From Chamaea fasciata (taxonomy: Eukaryota > Chordata > Aves > Passeriformes > Sylviidae), in assembly GCA_029207755.1 (NCBI GenBank), contig JARCOQ010000002.1, positions 55,207,172 through 55,271,171 of the forward strand: a stretch of DNA of 64,000 bases, given 5' to 3'. Position numbers and translations under genes: made by a program. The notes under the pieces are model-generated. The model was not told where the DNA came from. It worked only from the letters and a program-made list of their open reading frames with translations, and did not search any database. This document shows, piece by piece, positions 1 to 12,500 of the stretch (position 1 is its first letter; the number at the start of each line of letters is the position of its first letter).

Positions 1-1324
1 TCACCTTAACATCAGCATGAGCTAAATTAAGCCTCCTAGGAGAAGATCTGTGGTCCTTGCCATCACGCTCACATTGGCCCTGGTGGTGTTTAACATTGAA
101 CAAAAGTCACAATAGGAAGTTCTAAGATGGGAAAATGGGTCCTCCAAACTGGAAGGAGATAGGTATATGTGTTTCCCACAAAATTCAGCAGCTGGTATAA
201 CATTGCTAATGGGGGTGACGTATTCACAGATACTTTGAAAACTTCTCAAGGCAGTCTGATTTCAATTGCAATTGCACTACTCGCCTTTTACTTTCCACTC
301 ATGTTTGCGCGAGGGCTTTATTGTTCCTAGGAGCAGTATTGCGAAGGAACTCTGACACACCCACCTCTGGGCCGCTTGCTTCTAAAATGAAGTAAGCAAA
401 ATAAAATCAATCTATATTTCATTTGGAAGCCCCAAATGATTTATAAGATGAACTGACTTGTCAGAGACAGTGAGAACTGGCAAGTAATATGTCATGTCTG
501 AGATGGTGGATTACACGATTCAGCTGCTTGACTAAAACCCTCAAATATGCAGGAAAACACAGCTCTGGAGCCTGTTTAGGCAAGACATTAATTGAATAAG
601 TCCAGAAATTCACACTGTATATATATCTGTCCCCACAGTGAGCAGAGCCATGTGTTCATTCAGTTTTTCTTGGAGATGTGGCTTTGATTCATACAGAAGC
701 ACTGAAATAACCCAGCAGCCTGAGAGAGGAGCAGCAAAGCCCTGCAGGTCAGAAGGGACACAGACCGTGGTAAGTCCAAAGGACTGATGACAGTTCTTGT
801 CAGTTTCTTTCTGAAACAGGGCTCTGAAGAATTTTGCTTGATCTCTTTGTGAAGTAGCTAAGTGTGTTTTTGACAAGGTGACCTATTTGATGTAACACTG
901 TGCTCCTCTGGGAAGGCATATCAGGATGTTATTTTCCATACCTTCTCTTTGGCCCTTGTACACTTGCGTCCATGCGTGCAATATACTTTATGTTCCAGTC
1001 TTCTCTTGCATGTCTACCACACATCCTTGTTTCTACACTCTCACACAATCTATTTAAAGGGTGGTATTTTTGGCTTTTAAGAGCAGTGTTAACAAGGATC
1101 AAATGCTGCCATCACTTAGGAAAGAGCTGCGTTTCCTTTGCCAGTTGTACTATGCACCGGTTAAAAAAAAAATAAAATCCATCAGTGTGGACATTACAGT
1201 GAAGTTCTTGTATTTTAGCAGGTGAAAAGCCAAACTCAACCTGTAGTGGGATTTGCTCATGGAAAACCCCTGGAAGCTGTTTTTAGCAGCAAGGCATTAG
1301 TCACCCTTGGAAGGCTGCTGGCTG
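1..1324. other. Unique non-coding DNA, nothing recognised
   Basis: No reading frame here exceeds about 90 codons, and none resembles a known protein. The sequence is AT-leaning and CpG-poor. A short A-rich run lies at about 1162-1172. I see no transposon ends, tandem arrays or RNA gene. Confidence 0.6.
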
Positions 1325-1440
1325 CTGCGTGCCTCTGGCTCGCGCCGTGCCACGCCACGCCACGTGCGAGGAACGCTTTGGATGCTGCACAGCGCTAACA
1401 GCCACTCCCGCCTCGCCCCAGGTGTTGAGTTTAAGTGCAC
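1325..1440. promoter_or_regulatory. Small CpG-rich cluster with a CACGTG E-box
   Basis: About a dozen CpG dinucleotides fall within roughly 100 bp, in a neighbourhood that is otherwise CpG-depleted. The block holds a short CCACG-type repetition and a canonical E-box CACGTG at 1361-1366. CACGTG is the core site of bHLH-Zip factors (Myc/Max, USF) and, in context, CLOCK/BMAL1. There is no TATA box or recognisable first exon nearby. It could be a small unmethylated regulatory element or a chance GC-rich patch. The function is inferred only. Confidence 0.25.
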
Positions 1441-4400
1441 GGCTCCTGCTTATTTTAGGAAAACATGAGCTCACGTTCCAGACAGCCTCCTCGCCAGCCA
1501 GAAGGTGTAGGCTGTGGTCCTGTGGTCCTCCCCTGTTCTGGGGGGCCAGGAGGGGTAAGGCTCCACATATGCAAGGAGCGCGTGGTGGGATTTCTGTCGA
1601 ACAGGTCTGGGGACATGGGGTGGTCAGGAGACAAGGCAAGGGTGAGGAAGGGCTGAGAAAGGGATGTTTTCTGGATCAGATGGAGATCAGGCAAAGAGGA
1701 GACAGCAGAGCAGTGAAATCACAGAGAGAGGTCTGAGGATTGGAATCTATTAGATCATCAGAAGTGGTGGATTAAGTCATGCTGCACAAAGGCTAAGGCA
1801 ACTCTTAAAAAAACTTAGGGAAAATACAGGTGATGAAGGAAGTAGTCAGTTTAATAGACTGGAAATCTGGCTTGCCTGCAGGGATGCCACCTCAGAGCAA
1901 TGACTCTTCCTGGGAAGAAGAAAGGCAGCTGCTGCCTGCTTGATGGTTACTCATCCTTTCCAACCTCCAATTCCTGTCCCCCCCATGATCTCCAGCACCA
2001 GCTGGGCCAGCCAGGGAGGGGACTCTGGCTCAGTGCCCCAAGGGCAGTGCCAGATTTGTCTGGCCAGTGGAGGAGAGGGAGTAAAGCCCCAGTGAGGATG
2101 GCACTGTGCTGGCTGTGCAGGCATGGGGATGTGCTTTGGCACGAGCTAGCAGAGGCTCAGCCAGGTCCCTTCTCCCGGATCAGCCAGCCCTTTCCTTCCT
2201 CTGCAGCTGAGACAGGGATTTGCAGAGAATAAAGGCTGCTAATACACAGTGTCATTGCTTTAAAAGGAAATGTCTTGAAATAATACAGCTTTTGTTGATG
2301 TCTTTATTTTATGACAGCCTAAGAGTGTGTTGACCTTCAACTGGATAAACAGTGTTGGGAACACTTTTTCTGATGGAGGGTATTAAACAAATATGAAAGT
2401 GTTAGAAAAGATAAGATCATTTCATTTAGAGATGCTGAAACACTGTGATGTTTTGTTTGGTGAATTTTCAGGGCCTGGATACCCTTCATTCAAAATACCT
2501 AGAAAGTAAAACTTGAAAAGTATAGCAGAAAAAAAAGGGTTGAGCAGAGGGTCTTGTTTGATAGAAGGTTGTTGGGAAAGGATCACTGGTTGTCTCAGCT
2601 GCTACATTATCCCTTCAGTTTTTCTGCTAAGGCTCTCCTGGAGTAATGGAAGAGTGGGGTCTTAAATCTTGACAGGGGATCCTCCTGGTGCAGGGAAAAC
2701 TCCTGGGTGGCCCCAAGATGAGCAAGTTGCTTAAGAGAAGCTTCAGTTGTGTTTTAACCAGGCAAGTCCCTCTGTGTAGGGCTAAAAGCAGTGGGAAGGC
2801 ACGATGCAGCTGAGAAACTCTCTCCTCTGTTTCCATTTTGTGGCTCCTGCAATAACCTTTCCAAGGAACCTTATAAACCTCTAAGTAGTGGGGTTTTTAA
2901 AACACTACTGTAATGGTAATAGTTTAGTTCTGCTTCCTTTGTTATGTGTTAATGGTACCCTTCTTTTAGGTCTACTAATAAAAGAAACTTAAACCTCAGT
3001 GTGAAAGTCCTTGTAAAGTTACAAATCAAACACATTTGTGCTGGTTCTCCCCGATATACAAGACACTGGGTGGCTGCTGCATAGGGGGGTAGAGTGTCAG
3101 ACCTTAGGCAGGGAGCTTGCCAGGTCAGCTGCAAGGCCTGTCGCTCTGCATTGGGGATCACCGCCTCTACCTACAGGGCAGAGCTGGAAAGGAGTGTTTT
3201 ACACAGCAAAAGGTCTCTTAAATGAGAGAGGAAGTGGTGGGGAAACTCCAGACATATTAGAGATAATGAAGAATATGATATCTGGAATCTGGATAGATTT
3301 CATAACTTTGATCATCTCTTTAATATAACTTTTGAATAAACCTAGTGGAATAAATTCATGTAGAATTTATGTCCCTGCAAGTGAATTATGCAGGCTTTTT
3401 CACAGGTTTATGGAAAACTCTAATTTCAGTTACACCCTCTAATTCTCTATATTGCCATTTTAAAAAGTAGGAAAAGAAGGATGTATCTGATTTTCCCAAA
3501 CTGCCCAGGGTGTCACCTACATACCGCGCAGACAGCCCAGTCCTCAAGGCACTAGAGTCCTGTTATCTTTGTATGGAGGTGATGAGTGAATGCAGGTTGG
3601 TAGAGTCTGGGCATTTTTGGAGAAAGCTATGGCTCACATGACATTTTATTTCCTATAGCTTCTGTGAGCAATTGCCTACTGGGAAAATTAATGAAAGAAA
3701 AATCTATAGGTGAGTGGGAAGTGTGGGCTGATTTCTGGAGAAAAGTACAGTGGAAAAAACAGTAAGGCTGAATTTAGACAGATCTAGAAAATATAAAAAT
3801 GATGCCAACTCTTTCTTTCCTATTGCCAAGACAGTGTGATTTTATAAATAGAAAGAGTAAGGGTTTCTGTAAGCCGTTAAGAGGTGGTAGTTTGTCTAAT
3901 CTTGTCTTTATGTGCTTTTGTGCAAAAGCAAGGACTGTTCCCCGTGAACACCATGAAGATCAACCCTGCTTGTCACTAAGTGCCCTCAGAAAAGATGAAG
4001 TCTCAAGATAACTTTTTAAGGCAGACAGGATCTTGCTGTGGGGATCCTTGGAGCTTCTGAGAGCTGACAGGTTTCCATGTGGTGTCCCTTGGGAGCAGAT
4101 AAAATAGGGGTGGTCTCAGTTTTTGTATTCATGGATGGGAGATCAGTTTTGACCCCTGATGATGTTCCAAACCCTCAGGAAAAGTTAAAGTAGAGGTGCT
4201 CATGGTGGTGTTCGTGCTGAGATGATGGGGCTTGAGTCTGGTATCAAGCCTTTCTTTGTGCATCATACAATGTGGCAGCCCTGGGGACCTGCTGTTTTAT
4301 GTGTTTGGATATGATGAGGTAAATGTTCCCAAGCCAGGCAAAAGCAGTTGGCCACTTGGAACTGGCTTTAGGGCCAAATCCAGCCCATCAGTCCTCATCT

Positions 4401-4799
4401 GAGCCATGCTGGTGAAGCTGGTATGAGGTCATATACCTTGTTCCTCTCTGAGATGAAAAGGATGTGCCCATCTGGACCATGAAATGAGCTGCTGGAAGCA
4501 GAACCCAGTTCCCACATATGCTGTGCTTTTCTTAGGGTGGCAGAAGGAATTAAAACTTGCCAAAATGGGACAGAAAAATTAAAAAAAAAAAAAAATTTTG
4601 TAGTTGAGAAAAAGCAGAGAAAGTAAGAGAGAGACCTTGAATGGATCTTTATTTTTGCTGCAAGTGGTCCCAGGATGAAGGCAGGATCCTTATTTACACA
4701 CCCATCTGGTTTCTACCACAGGACACAGCAGTTGACAGGTTTCCACCAGGAGGGTTAGATTCTGTTAAAGCAGCATTTTCTCATGGAAAATATTTTCTG
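1441..4799. other. Unique non-coding DNA with a GC-richer patch at 1.5-2.2 kb
   Basis: Open frames occur on both strands between 1.3 and 2.2 kb (up to about 135 codons). They overlap one another in different frames, have no recognisable domains, and sit where GC content is higher and stop codons are rarer. I treat them as chance frames. A poly-A run lies at 4581-4595. Nothing else is recognised. Confidence 0.5.
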
Positions 4800-5470
4800 C
4801 CGGAACATTTCTGGCTAACTGTCGGCAAGAACACGAAAGGCTCTGACAGCCGTGCTACAGTTACTCCATCCATTCACAGCACGGAGGCTCTGGAGGGGCA
4901 GGAGGGGGCTGGAGACACAGCCCCTACCCCTCTGTGGTGGTGCTGACCATGGGCTGCGCTGTCTGCAGCCCTGGCCACCCCAAATCTCCGCGCTGGTGCA
5001 GGCCTCGGGCGCTGGCCTGGCTGAGCGGCCCTGGCTGCACCTGCCCACGGGGGCCCGGCCGTGTGATGACTTTCAGCCTCACTCTAAGCCGATTGACGGA
5101 GTGGCCAGAGATGCTGATGGGATTAGAGCTCAGCAGAATGACGAAGCACTTGGGATTCGCCTTCGTGCAGATGCCTGCAGCACACCACAGGGAAACGGCT
5201 GCTTCTGATTTGCAAGAACGTTGCACTGAGGTGCAGTGTTTTCTCCACAGTCTGTAGGCACAGCTTGGCCTGACATGTTTTTTGACGGTGTCTAACATGT
5301 TGTGCGGGGTCTCAGGCGTTGGGATGTCGTTGTGGAGCCGGTGGGTATTGGGCTCTGCTTTCCCCTGTGACCTGCCAGGTGGCAGCTCTGTGGGCAGCTC
5401 TCTTCTCTGCCCCAGCCCGGTGAGAACTGACATAATTGCTCTCGGGGTGCCCGACTCCCAGGGGATGACA
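4800..5470. promoter_or_regulatory. CpG-rich block 1 (CpG-island-like)
   Basis: Roughly 29 CpGs occur in about 650 bp by eye, densest at 4985-5100, compared with very few in the flanking kilobases. Vertebrate DNA loses CpG where it is methylated in the germline, so this suggests an unmethylated regulatory element or promoter. Because the block is GC-rich, long open frames appear on both strands, including 191 codons on the minus strand at 4924-5499 and 118 and 107 codons on the plus strand. They overlap each other and have no domain I recognise. I cannot place a transcription start. It may act together with the second CpG block, which starts about 400 bp downstream. Confidence 0.4.
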
Positions 5471-5588
5471 GTCCAGGTTCCTTGGCAGGTACAAATCACT
5501 CAGTGCTCATTGACTGCAAGGTGGATTTGCACCAGTGAGGAATTTCATTCATTGCACTTAAAAAGACTCCTTTTATTTTCCCCACGTG

Positions 5589-5596
5589 AAAAAAAG

Positions 5597-5630
<34 letters not shown>

Positions 5631-5640
5631 AAAAGAAAAA
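5589..5640 (+). repeat. Poly-A tract, about 52 bp
   Basis: A run of A is broken by only a few G residues. It is preceded by CCCACGTG and followed by TTAAAG. It could be a simple repeat or the tail of an old retroposed sequence, but I recognise no retrogene upstream and see no target-site duplication. Processed retrogenes are rare in birds. Confidence 0.9.
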
Positions 5641-5880
5641 TTAAAGCAAAGCATTTTTGCACATCCTGATTGCTTTGTTTACATGAACTGTGTCTCTAAA
5701 TGCTCCAGGCTGAAGCACCGGGGCTGCTAATAGAGTAAATTGCAAGGACATCGCAGCAATCATCCCTGCCGCTTCCACAGGAACCAAGCGCTCCCTCTTG
5801 AGTGAGCCTCCGATTTTAAGCCCTGAAAGAGCAGCTTGACACCCTGTGACCTGCCTGGTAATGTTCCTAATCCACCTCTT

Positions 5881-6275
5881 TATAAATACACGTTCCCGAG
5901 GGGGGCGGTGGGCAGCAGGGGAGGACGGCGAGGGCGGCAGGCAGGATCCCGCAGCCTCGCCTTGTGCTGTGCCTGCGGGAAGCTGATGAAGGTGGTCACA
6001 GGCTAAGTGGATTAAACCCGGGGAACGTCAGTCCAAAAATAGGAGCTGCAGCCTGACATAAAGATCCTGAGAAGTGAGAGGATTTGCTGCTGACCGGCGC
6101 CAGGCCCCCAGAGGAAGTGAGGGAGGGTCCGATCTCGCCGGAATTTCCTATGTTGGCTGTGGACGTGGTCTGGAGATGCCCGGGGGATTCTCGGGGTATG
6201 GCTCTGCCTGGCTCCAAGCCCTGCAGCTTACACGCATCCCTGCGAGATGCAGCTGGTGACGCAAAACCATAACAA
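5881..6275 (+). promoter_or_regulatory. Candidate promoter: TATA box plus CpG-rich block 2
   Basis: TATAAATA at 5881-5888 is followed at once by a GC-rich stretch. About nine CpGs lie within 5890-5985, and roughly 22 in the whole block. A GC-box-like GGGGCGG sits at about 5903-5909. If the TATA motif is used, transcription would run on the plus strand from about 5911-5918. A MEF2-like site with one mismatch (CCAAAAATAG) lies near 6032. No long open frame begins here, because the first ATG (near 5984) is closed after six codons. A product would therefore be a non-coding RNA or a gene with a 5' non-coding exon. I see no clear splice donor. The evidence is composition and motif only. Confidence 0.35.
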
Positions 6276-9200
6276 GGTCCTCTGGGGGACTGGCTGCCAG
6301 GATGGGGTGCTCCCTCCCCCTGTCCTGGTTTGGGCCCACCAGGTATCTCGGCTTGGTTGGGCATGACAATGCCTGAACACCAAACCCTCTTCCAGAAGAT
6401 AGCAACAGCTGGAGTTAAAAATAAGATGGAGACACATTAATTTAAAAAAAATTATATATATATATATATATATAAATATAAATATAAAATAACCGTTACA
6501 ATAAGCTAATAAGACTTAAAAGTAGGATTTAACACCACAAATAAAGTAATAAGAATTAATCTCCCCAAATTTTTTATTCCTTCTTTTCTTCATGCAGAGA
6601 ATGATGTTCTTCATGATAGCGGCTGGTTTTACCTTCTGTCTTGTGCACTTAGAGAGCATCTCCAGGCTCTGCTAATACCCAAGCTAATGACAGTTCTTGC
6701 TCCTCTATAATAGCTGAAATTTTTTGACTGCTCCTTTTGCACTTCATCCCATTTGTTTGCTTCACATAGAGTGGTGTTAAGCCTGTCTTTAAAAAGTAGC
6801 TGCCCTTGTAATCTGAAATGTGTGTGGATTGACTGTTGGATAACTCAAATGAAGCTGCATGGTCTTTTGACCAAATAGAAAAAATTACAGTCTTAAAAAA
6901 AAAAAACCAACCCAACTCTTTGACCCAAAATAGTCATATTAATGATTTTAAGTTTGAAGATACTAAGTACGGAAGATGGACAAATTAAAGCATGATGTGT
7001 CTTTCAAACTCAATATTATTATGATAATAAGCATATCTTGCTTTATGTAATTTTCCTAGATTTAAGTACACAAAGGAAGCCCTCTTGGGTTTCACACCCA
7101 TAGGTTTTGAGCTAAAAAATGGCAGCTCTGATCCCCCATCTGTCTTTTGGCCCTTCAGAAAGGTTAGTTTTTTCTTTTTGTCCTAATACTGCAGGAGTTA
7201 ACAGCTTAGGGGATGGAAACATGTCTGAAAGTCTCTAGGAAGATAATACTTGAGGAGACAGGTTTAAGCTAAATAAGAAAGCAGATTTCATCGGCCTTCT
7301 TGGAAACAACCTGTCCAGAGACTTGTGATCCGTTTCTAAATTTGGCCTTTGCATTTTCCACGTACAGGAAGTGATGAAAACGCAGCAGTAATCCCTGGTG
7401 AGTTTGGACACGCACATCAGAGGCTGAATGCCTTTGTTTGTTTAGGACTGCAGTAAGTTGGGTGTTGTAAACATGACTCATGACAAGTTTAATTAAGACA
7501 AAAAACATGGGAAATGTAACAGAAGGTCACGCATCTTTCTTCGCAGTTTTGGCAGTTGAAGATTTTTCTGAGAGATTCGAATGTACTGCACCAGCGCAAA
7601 TATAAATACAGGTTTTATATTGATTTTCTCCTTCCCAAAATTATTTTTACCCTCGGTTTTTTGGATGGTGCTAAAACAGTCTGAATAGAAGAAACCTGAC
7701 CTAATGCATAAGCACATTAACTTGTGGCAAGCCGAATTGCAGCTGATGAAAATAAAAGATGTGGTGAACATATGATAAAACTCCTAGTCAGTTTGGTCCT
7801 GCCCCAACAATGAAAAATTTACTCCTGGATGAATCTGACTAAATGTATTAGACTCTCAAATACACACCTGTCATTGCAGAACTTGCCTGTTTCTCAGATT
7901 TTCAAATACACATTTGGTGTTCAGATGAGCACACTTGCTGATGGAGCGAGAATTTGCTCCAGACTAAGCTTCACGTTTCTGCAGATGTTGTGTGGAGCCT
8001 AGATTTTGGTTCAGACAATTTTCTTCCTGAAACAGCTTATATGGAGAACAAAATACTCCTTATGAGTTGGGAGCTATAGGCACAGTGTTCTTGAAAAGAT
8101 GGTGTTGATACTCTTTTTTGCAGAGTGGACAACAAATTCAAATGGTGGGCGTTGACCTAAAGTTTTGTTCATGGGAGCACTTCTGGGGACTTCTGACCTA
8201 TTCAAAAATCTCAGTGATGCCCAGTCACAGCATAGTGCTTAATGCCTTACAAATAACAACATATGCTGGGATGATCTGCCTTAACATTGGCTGCTTGAAA
8301 GCTGAGCATCCAGTTAAGTTAGTCAGTTGGACTCTTCCTGTTAATAAAGTAAGAAAAAGAGGCAGGTAGGAATATCTGAAAGGAATTGATCCTATGTCTG
8401 CAGTAGGTGCCTGTTTCTAACCAGTGAAGCCAGACAAGGGAGCCCTGGTGATTAGCTGAGACTGCCAACCTAACTAACTTCATTAAATTAAATTAATCCC
8501 AGCCTCAGAGACAGGAGTACTTCTGCCAAAACACTTCTTCACTCGCAGGACTTGTAAAAGCACGCTTCTTCAGGACTTTAGACAAGTTTATACCAAATTT
8601 CAGAAGTCTATTATAAAATAAAATTCTCCTGAGGGTTTTGAGCTCCAAGAAGAGCAGATTCATACTGGTGTGGGCAAAACCCTCTAGGCATGTGCAATAG
8701 ATTACCTGGGAAAGGTTTAAAAATGTAAGATTTTTAGGTTAACACAGCCTCTTGATTTTCCTTAGAACTTGTGCTCTTAGATCCTCCAGAAGCATTTGAA
8801 AACTCCCTGGCCAAATTAAAAAGATTAAATTTATGAAACTGGGAAAGTGAAATTTGGATTCTGAAGAAAGTTTAAGTCACAGGACTTGCAGAGTCTGTGC
8901 CAGGATTCAGAAGTATTTTAAAAGGCATCTAGATGAAAATTTCAAAGTAATTACACAAATAATGCCAATATATCTTTGAAAATCTACCCTACAATACCTG
9001 CCTTCTCATTCCCTTTAATACAAACAGCAAAAAACCATGTAATTTCAGATTGTCTGCTGGCCTCCATGATTAAAACATCCCATTCACATAAAGCAAATAT
9101 TTATGTTTGAGTGAAGGTTTTGCATAGCTTACTGTCTAAAATATATGTTTTGGATCATTCTGGTTATGTGTATGGATGAATTTATCAAAGGTCTCTCAAT
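6276..9200. other. Unique AT-rich non-coding DNA
   Basis: The stretch is AT-rich and CpG-poor, with no frame longer than about 92 codons. A piece at about 6318-6440 begins like some bird LTRs, but no end could be found. A TA repeat follows at 6452-6490. Nothing else is recognised up to the pentamer array. Confidence 0.5.
6452..6490. repeat. (TA)n microsatellite grading into AAATAT units
   Basis: About ten uninterrupted TA units are followed by AAATAT-type units. The tract is directly visible. Confidence 0.95.
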
Positions 9201-9543
9201 CCCTTCCCTTCCCTTCCCTTCCCTTCCCTTCCCTTCCCTTCCCTTCCCTTCCCTTCCCTTCCCTTCCCTTCCCTTCCCTTCCCTTCCCTTCCCTTCCCTT
9301 CCCTTCCCTTCCCTTCCCTTCCCTTCCCTTCCCTTCCCTTCCCTTCCCTTCCCTTCCCTTCCCTTCCCTTCCCTTCCCTTCCCTTCCCTTCCCTTCCCTT
9401 CCCTTCCCTTCCCTTCCCTTCCCTTCCCTTCCCTTCCCTTCCCTTCCCTTCCCTTCCCTTCCCTTCCCTTCCCTTCCCTTCCCTTCCCTTCCCTTCCCTT
9501 CCCTTCCCTTCCCTTCCCTTCCCTTCCCTTCCCTTCCCTTCCC
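9201..9543. repeat. Perfect (CCCTT)68 pentanucleotide array
   Basis: The unit CCCTT repeats 68 times without any interruption and ends with CCC, giving 343 bp. The array is pure pyrimidine on the plus strand and pure purine (GGGAA) on the minus strand. Since no frame of the unit contains a stop codon, long false reading frames run through it on both strands: a Ser-Leu-Pro-Phe-Pro repeat on the plus strand and a Gly-Arg-Glu-Gly-Lys repeat on the minus strand. These are not genes. GGG runs spaced by AA fit the G-quadruplex pattern, and mirror-symmetric purine tracts can form triplex DNA. The perfect purity suggests recent expansion or gene conversion, or that the assembly has polished the array. 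Confidence 0.98.
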
Positions 9544-12500
9544 ACCCATTTTTGCATGGAAATGCTTTCCATTCATGTTAAGTGTGTTTGCAGACCAGAA
9601 ATGCATGCACGTTGTGAATTTCTGGAGAAACTAACAGTAGGCAATTTTCCCATCATTTCAAAATCCCGAGTGCTCTGTTTTCCAGGGACGAGCCTGGAAA
9701 GACCAGTTATTTACAGGGACAGAAAAACATTGCAGACATGGAAAATGAAGCCCCACTCCATTGTGCAAAACTCCTGTAAATGCATAAAGGCTCCAAAAAT
9801 CAGTGATGGGGAAAGGCCCTTCCTCTGGGAGCAACACAGGCAGCAAGAGTGAATGCTCCCAGGCATTGCAAAATGAGGGTACATGTCAGTAATATCCTCC
9901 AGTCACCCCTGTTGCAAGCTGTTGCACTGGGAACACTGCAATGGGATTAAACAATACTCTGGAATGGATTAACCATGGCATGGCTGCAGCCCTATGCAGG
10001 TCCCTCAGCTGGGTTGATGTTCCGGCCCTTTGTGCACCATGGCTCCACAGCAGCTCTTGCCAGCCTGGCTTTGCTCCCCGGGCACAGCATTTCAGCACCA
10101 AGGAAGATCTGGGGACCTGGGTAGTTTTGTTGAAGTCCCGTGTCCCTGTCTGGCTTGAGAAATGCTGCAGGAAGCTCAGCTTCCTGCAGGATCCTGTCTG
10201 AGCAGCCTGGATGCAGTGAGCTGACCAGCACTGACTCATTGGTCTAATCAAATGGAGTGTCCTGTGCATTCCTCTCAAAGCTCTTTCAAAACCCAGAGCT
10301 AAAGGACAGATGAGCCCTGTAATGAAAGGGGAAGTATCATATTTTACTATCAGATTTGAGAAAAATCCTATTCATAGCTCTTCTGGGACCATAATTGCTT
10401 CTGAAACATATTTTGTCTTGAAAGCTGAATCAAGGATGCAAGTCAGGATGACATGATTTCTGTGAAATCTGCATTTGCAAGAGGCAGAACGGGGAAATGT
10501 GTATAATCAAAAAAAGAAAAAAACATTGTTTTTTCAATGTTCAACAAGGCAAGAATGCAGAAGTAGAATTTGGTTTCACTCCTTAATTTTAATTTTTTTT
10601 AAGTGACTATGTTTTGTATTTTTTTTTTTTTTTTTTTTTCCTTTTTTTCTTTTTTTTTTTAAGGAGAATAGGCCTTTGAAGAATAATGAGAAATCCTGGA
10701 TGATTGAAAGCAGCAGTTCTCAGATCAGAATGGTACCACCAGTAGCTCTGGTCAGGTTCATGTGCTCTCCTGTGCATTGCATTCAAGTGGAATGGTAATA
10801 ACTAATGAAGAACAGACTCTGAGGCTCCACTGAGTCAGCTGAGGCAAAACTCCACTTTTAGATAAGGAAATTTTACCTGAGTAAGAGCTCAACATAGAGT
10901 GTAAAATCTGGTAATAAAATCCCCAGCTAAGCTAGTAAGAAACAAAAATCCTTCAGACAGACAAGTAAAATAGGATTTTCAACCTCCATAGTTATTCACA
11001 TCCTACTAATGAGTTCTGGCATCTGTGGCAGAATTGTTAAAGGGGTATTGATCTCCTGCAAAATTTGGTGTGTAATAGTGATTTGCAGACACATAGAGAA
11101 TGTTGAATCCTCCTCCCTTGTTATTTCCCAGTGGGCTGATCAGTTGGGGAGTCCTGGAAATGCAGATGGCATTTCCATTTCTCCTTTTCATCCATCAAGT
11201 GGGTATTTGATGGTCCATCCAATCAGTATAACTGTTTTTTTTTTCTCCCTTTTCACAAAAAATGTTATTGAATGTTGGTATTTGACACAGTCATATATTA
11301 TAAAGCAAAGGTTTAATGAAGGGAACTAGTTCTAAACAGGCCCTTCATCCTGAGTGGAATGAAAGCAATTTTTTTTGGTAGTTTTAAAAATAGCCAGTGC
11401 TGTTAAACATATTTGTATTTCAATACATATTTTTCTTTCTCTTTTAAATGTCACTGCCTCCTCTATTGAGAGTGTTATAACCTGCATCTGCAGGCAGGAC
11501 TGTGTGGCAGTTTTCCAAGAAGAACAGTCGTGAGCACACCTGTACCACATTTCCCAGTGGGAGTTAGATGTGATCTTACCAGCTGATGGCACGTTCAGCC
11601 AGAGCAGGGAGCAAACCCCAGGGTTCCATTTCAGATCCAGCATTTCTACCTGACCCATCAGGGTCAGGTCCTCCCAGAAGACTCCCTTGGGATGATCTCA
11701 CACACATCTTAAAAGGAAAGTAAGTTGTGTTGTCCTCAGGGAAAACCACTGCTGTCTTTTCCTGAGGAGTGCTCGTGCCATTACAATCTGGAACAGGGAA
11801 CTGGATTCAGAGAGCTTGTGTCATACGCCTGACCTCTTCCCCTTCTTTGCATAAGCTACCCAAATTTGGCCAAGCAATAAATATCTATTAAAAAAATCCA
11901 CCCCTACATGATTCATGGAGACTTCTGACTCCAGAGCAGGGGTTGAGCAGTAAAGATGAAGCACGAGACCATGTGTTGGAGAAGAAAACAAGATATTGAA
12001 TAGCTGCCCATTAATCAAGTGCTGGGAACAGAGTGAGAGAGGTACAGCAGTAAAACCTAGCAGGCAATTCTTACAATTAAAGGCTGTTTCAGGATGCAAA
12101 TGTAGAGAGGGAGGTGGGGGAGTGAAGTGATATTACACCAGCAGCCTTAATTTACACATGCCTTTCTTCTGGAGTGCTCAACTTGATAATTCTGCTTCTG
12201 CTCTATGGCCACGAGAGTGGGGTTTTTTTCTATTGTATAGAGTGTTTTGCTGCCTTTCAGTTCCCTGTGCTTCTCTGGCTTTCAAAGATGTGGAATATTT
12301 GTGACTGCCTTGTGCTGCGATGATGTGATTGCAGAGCTCTTTTCGGCTCTGTGGAAGAAATGAACGGTTGGGCTCACTGCGAGCAGTTGCTAAGCAAGTA
12401 AGCAAGCAAGCCTATTTTAAGCTGTTCCACAGAAGCACATACTGCCTTGATTGGTTATTGATTCCAGTTTCATTATGGAGAAAGCACATTTTTAGCCACA

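Noticed and set aside
4924..5499. 191-codon minus-strand open frame
   Set aside because: It lies in CpG-rich DNA where stops are rare, overlaps plus-strand frames, and has no signal peptide, domain or motif I recognise.
9129..9852. Long open frames on both strands (up to 235 codons)
   Set aside because: They only traverse the CCCTT array, whose unit has no stop in any frame. The encoded peptides are pure pentamer repeats.
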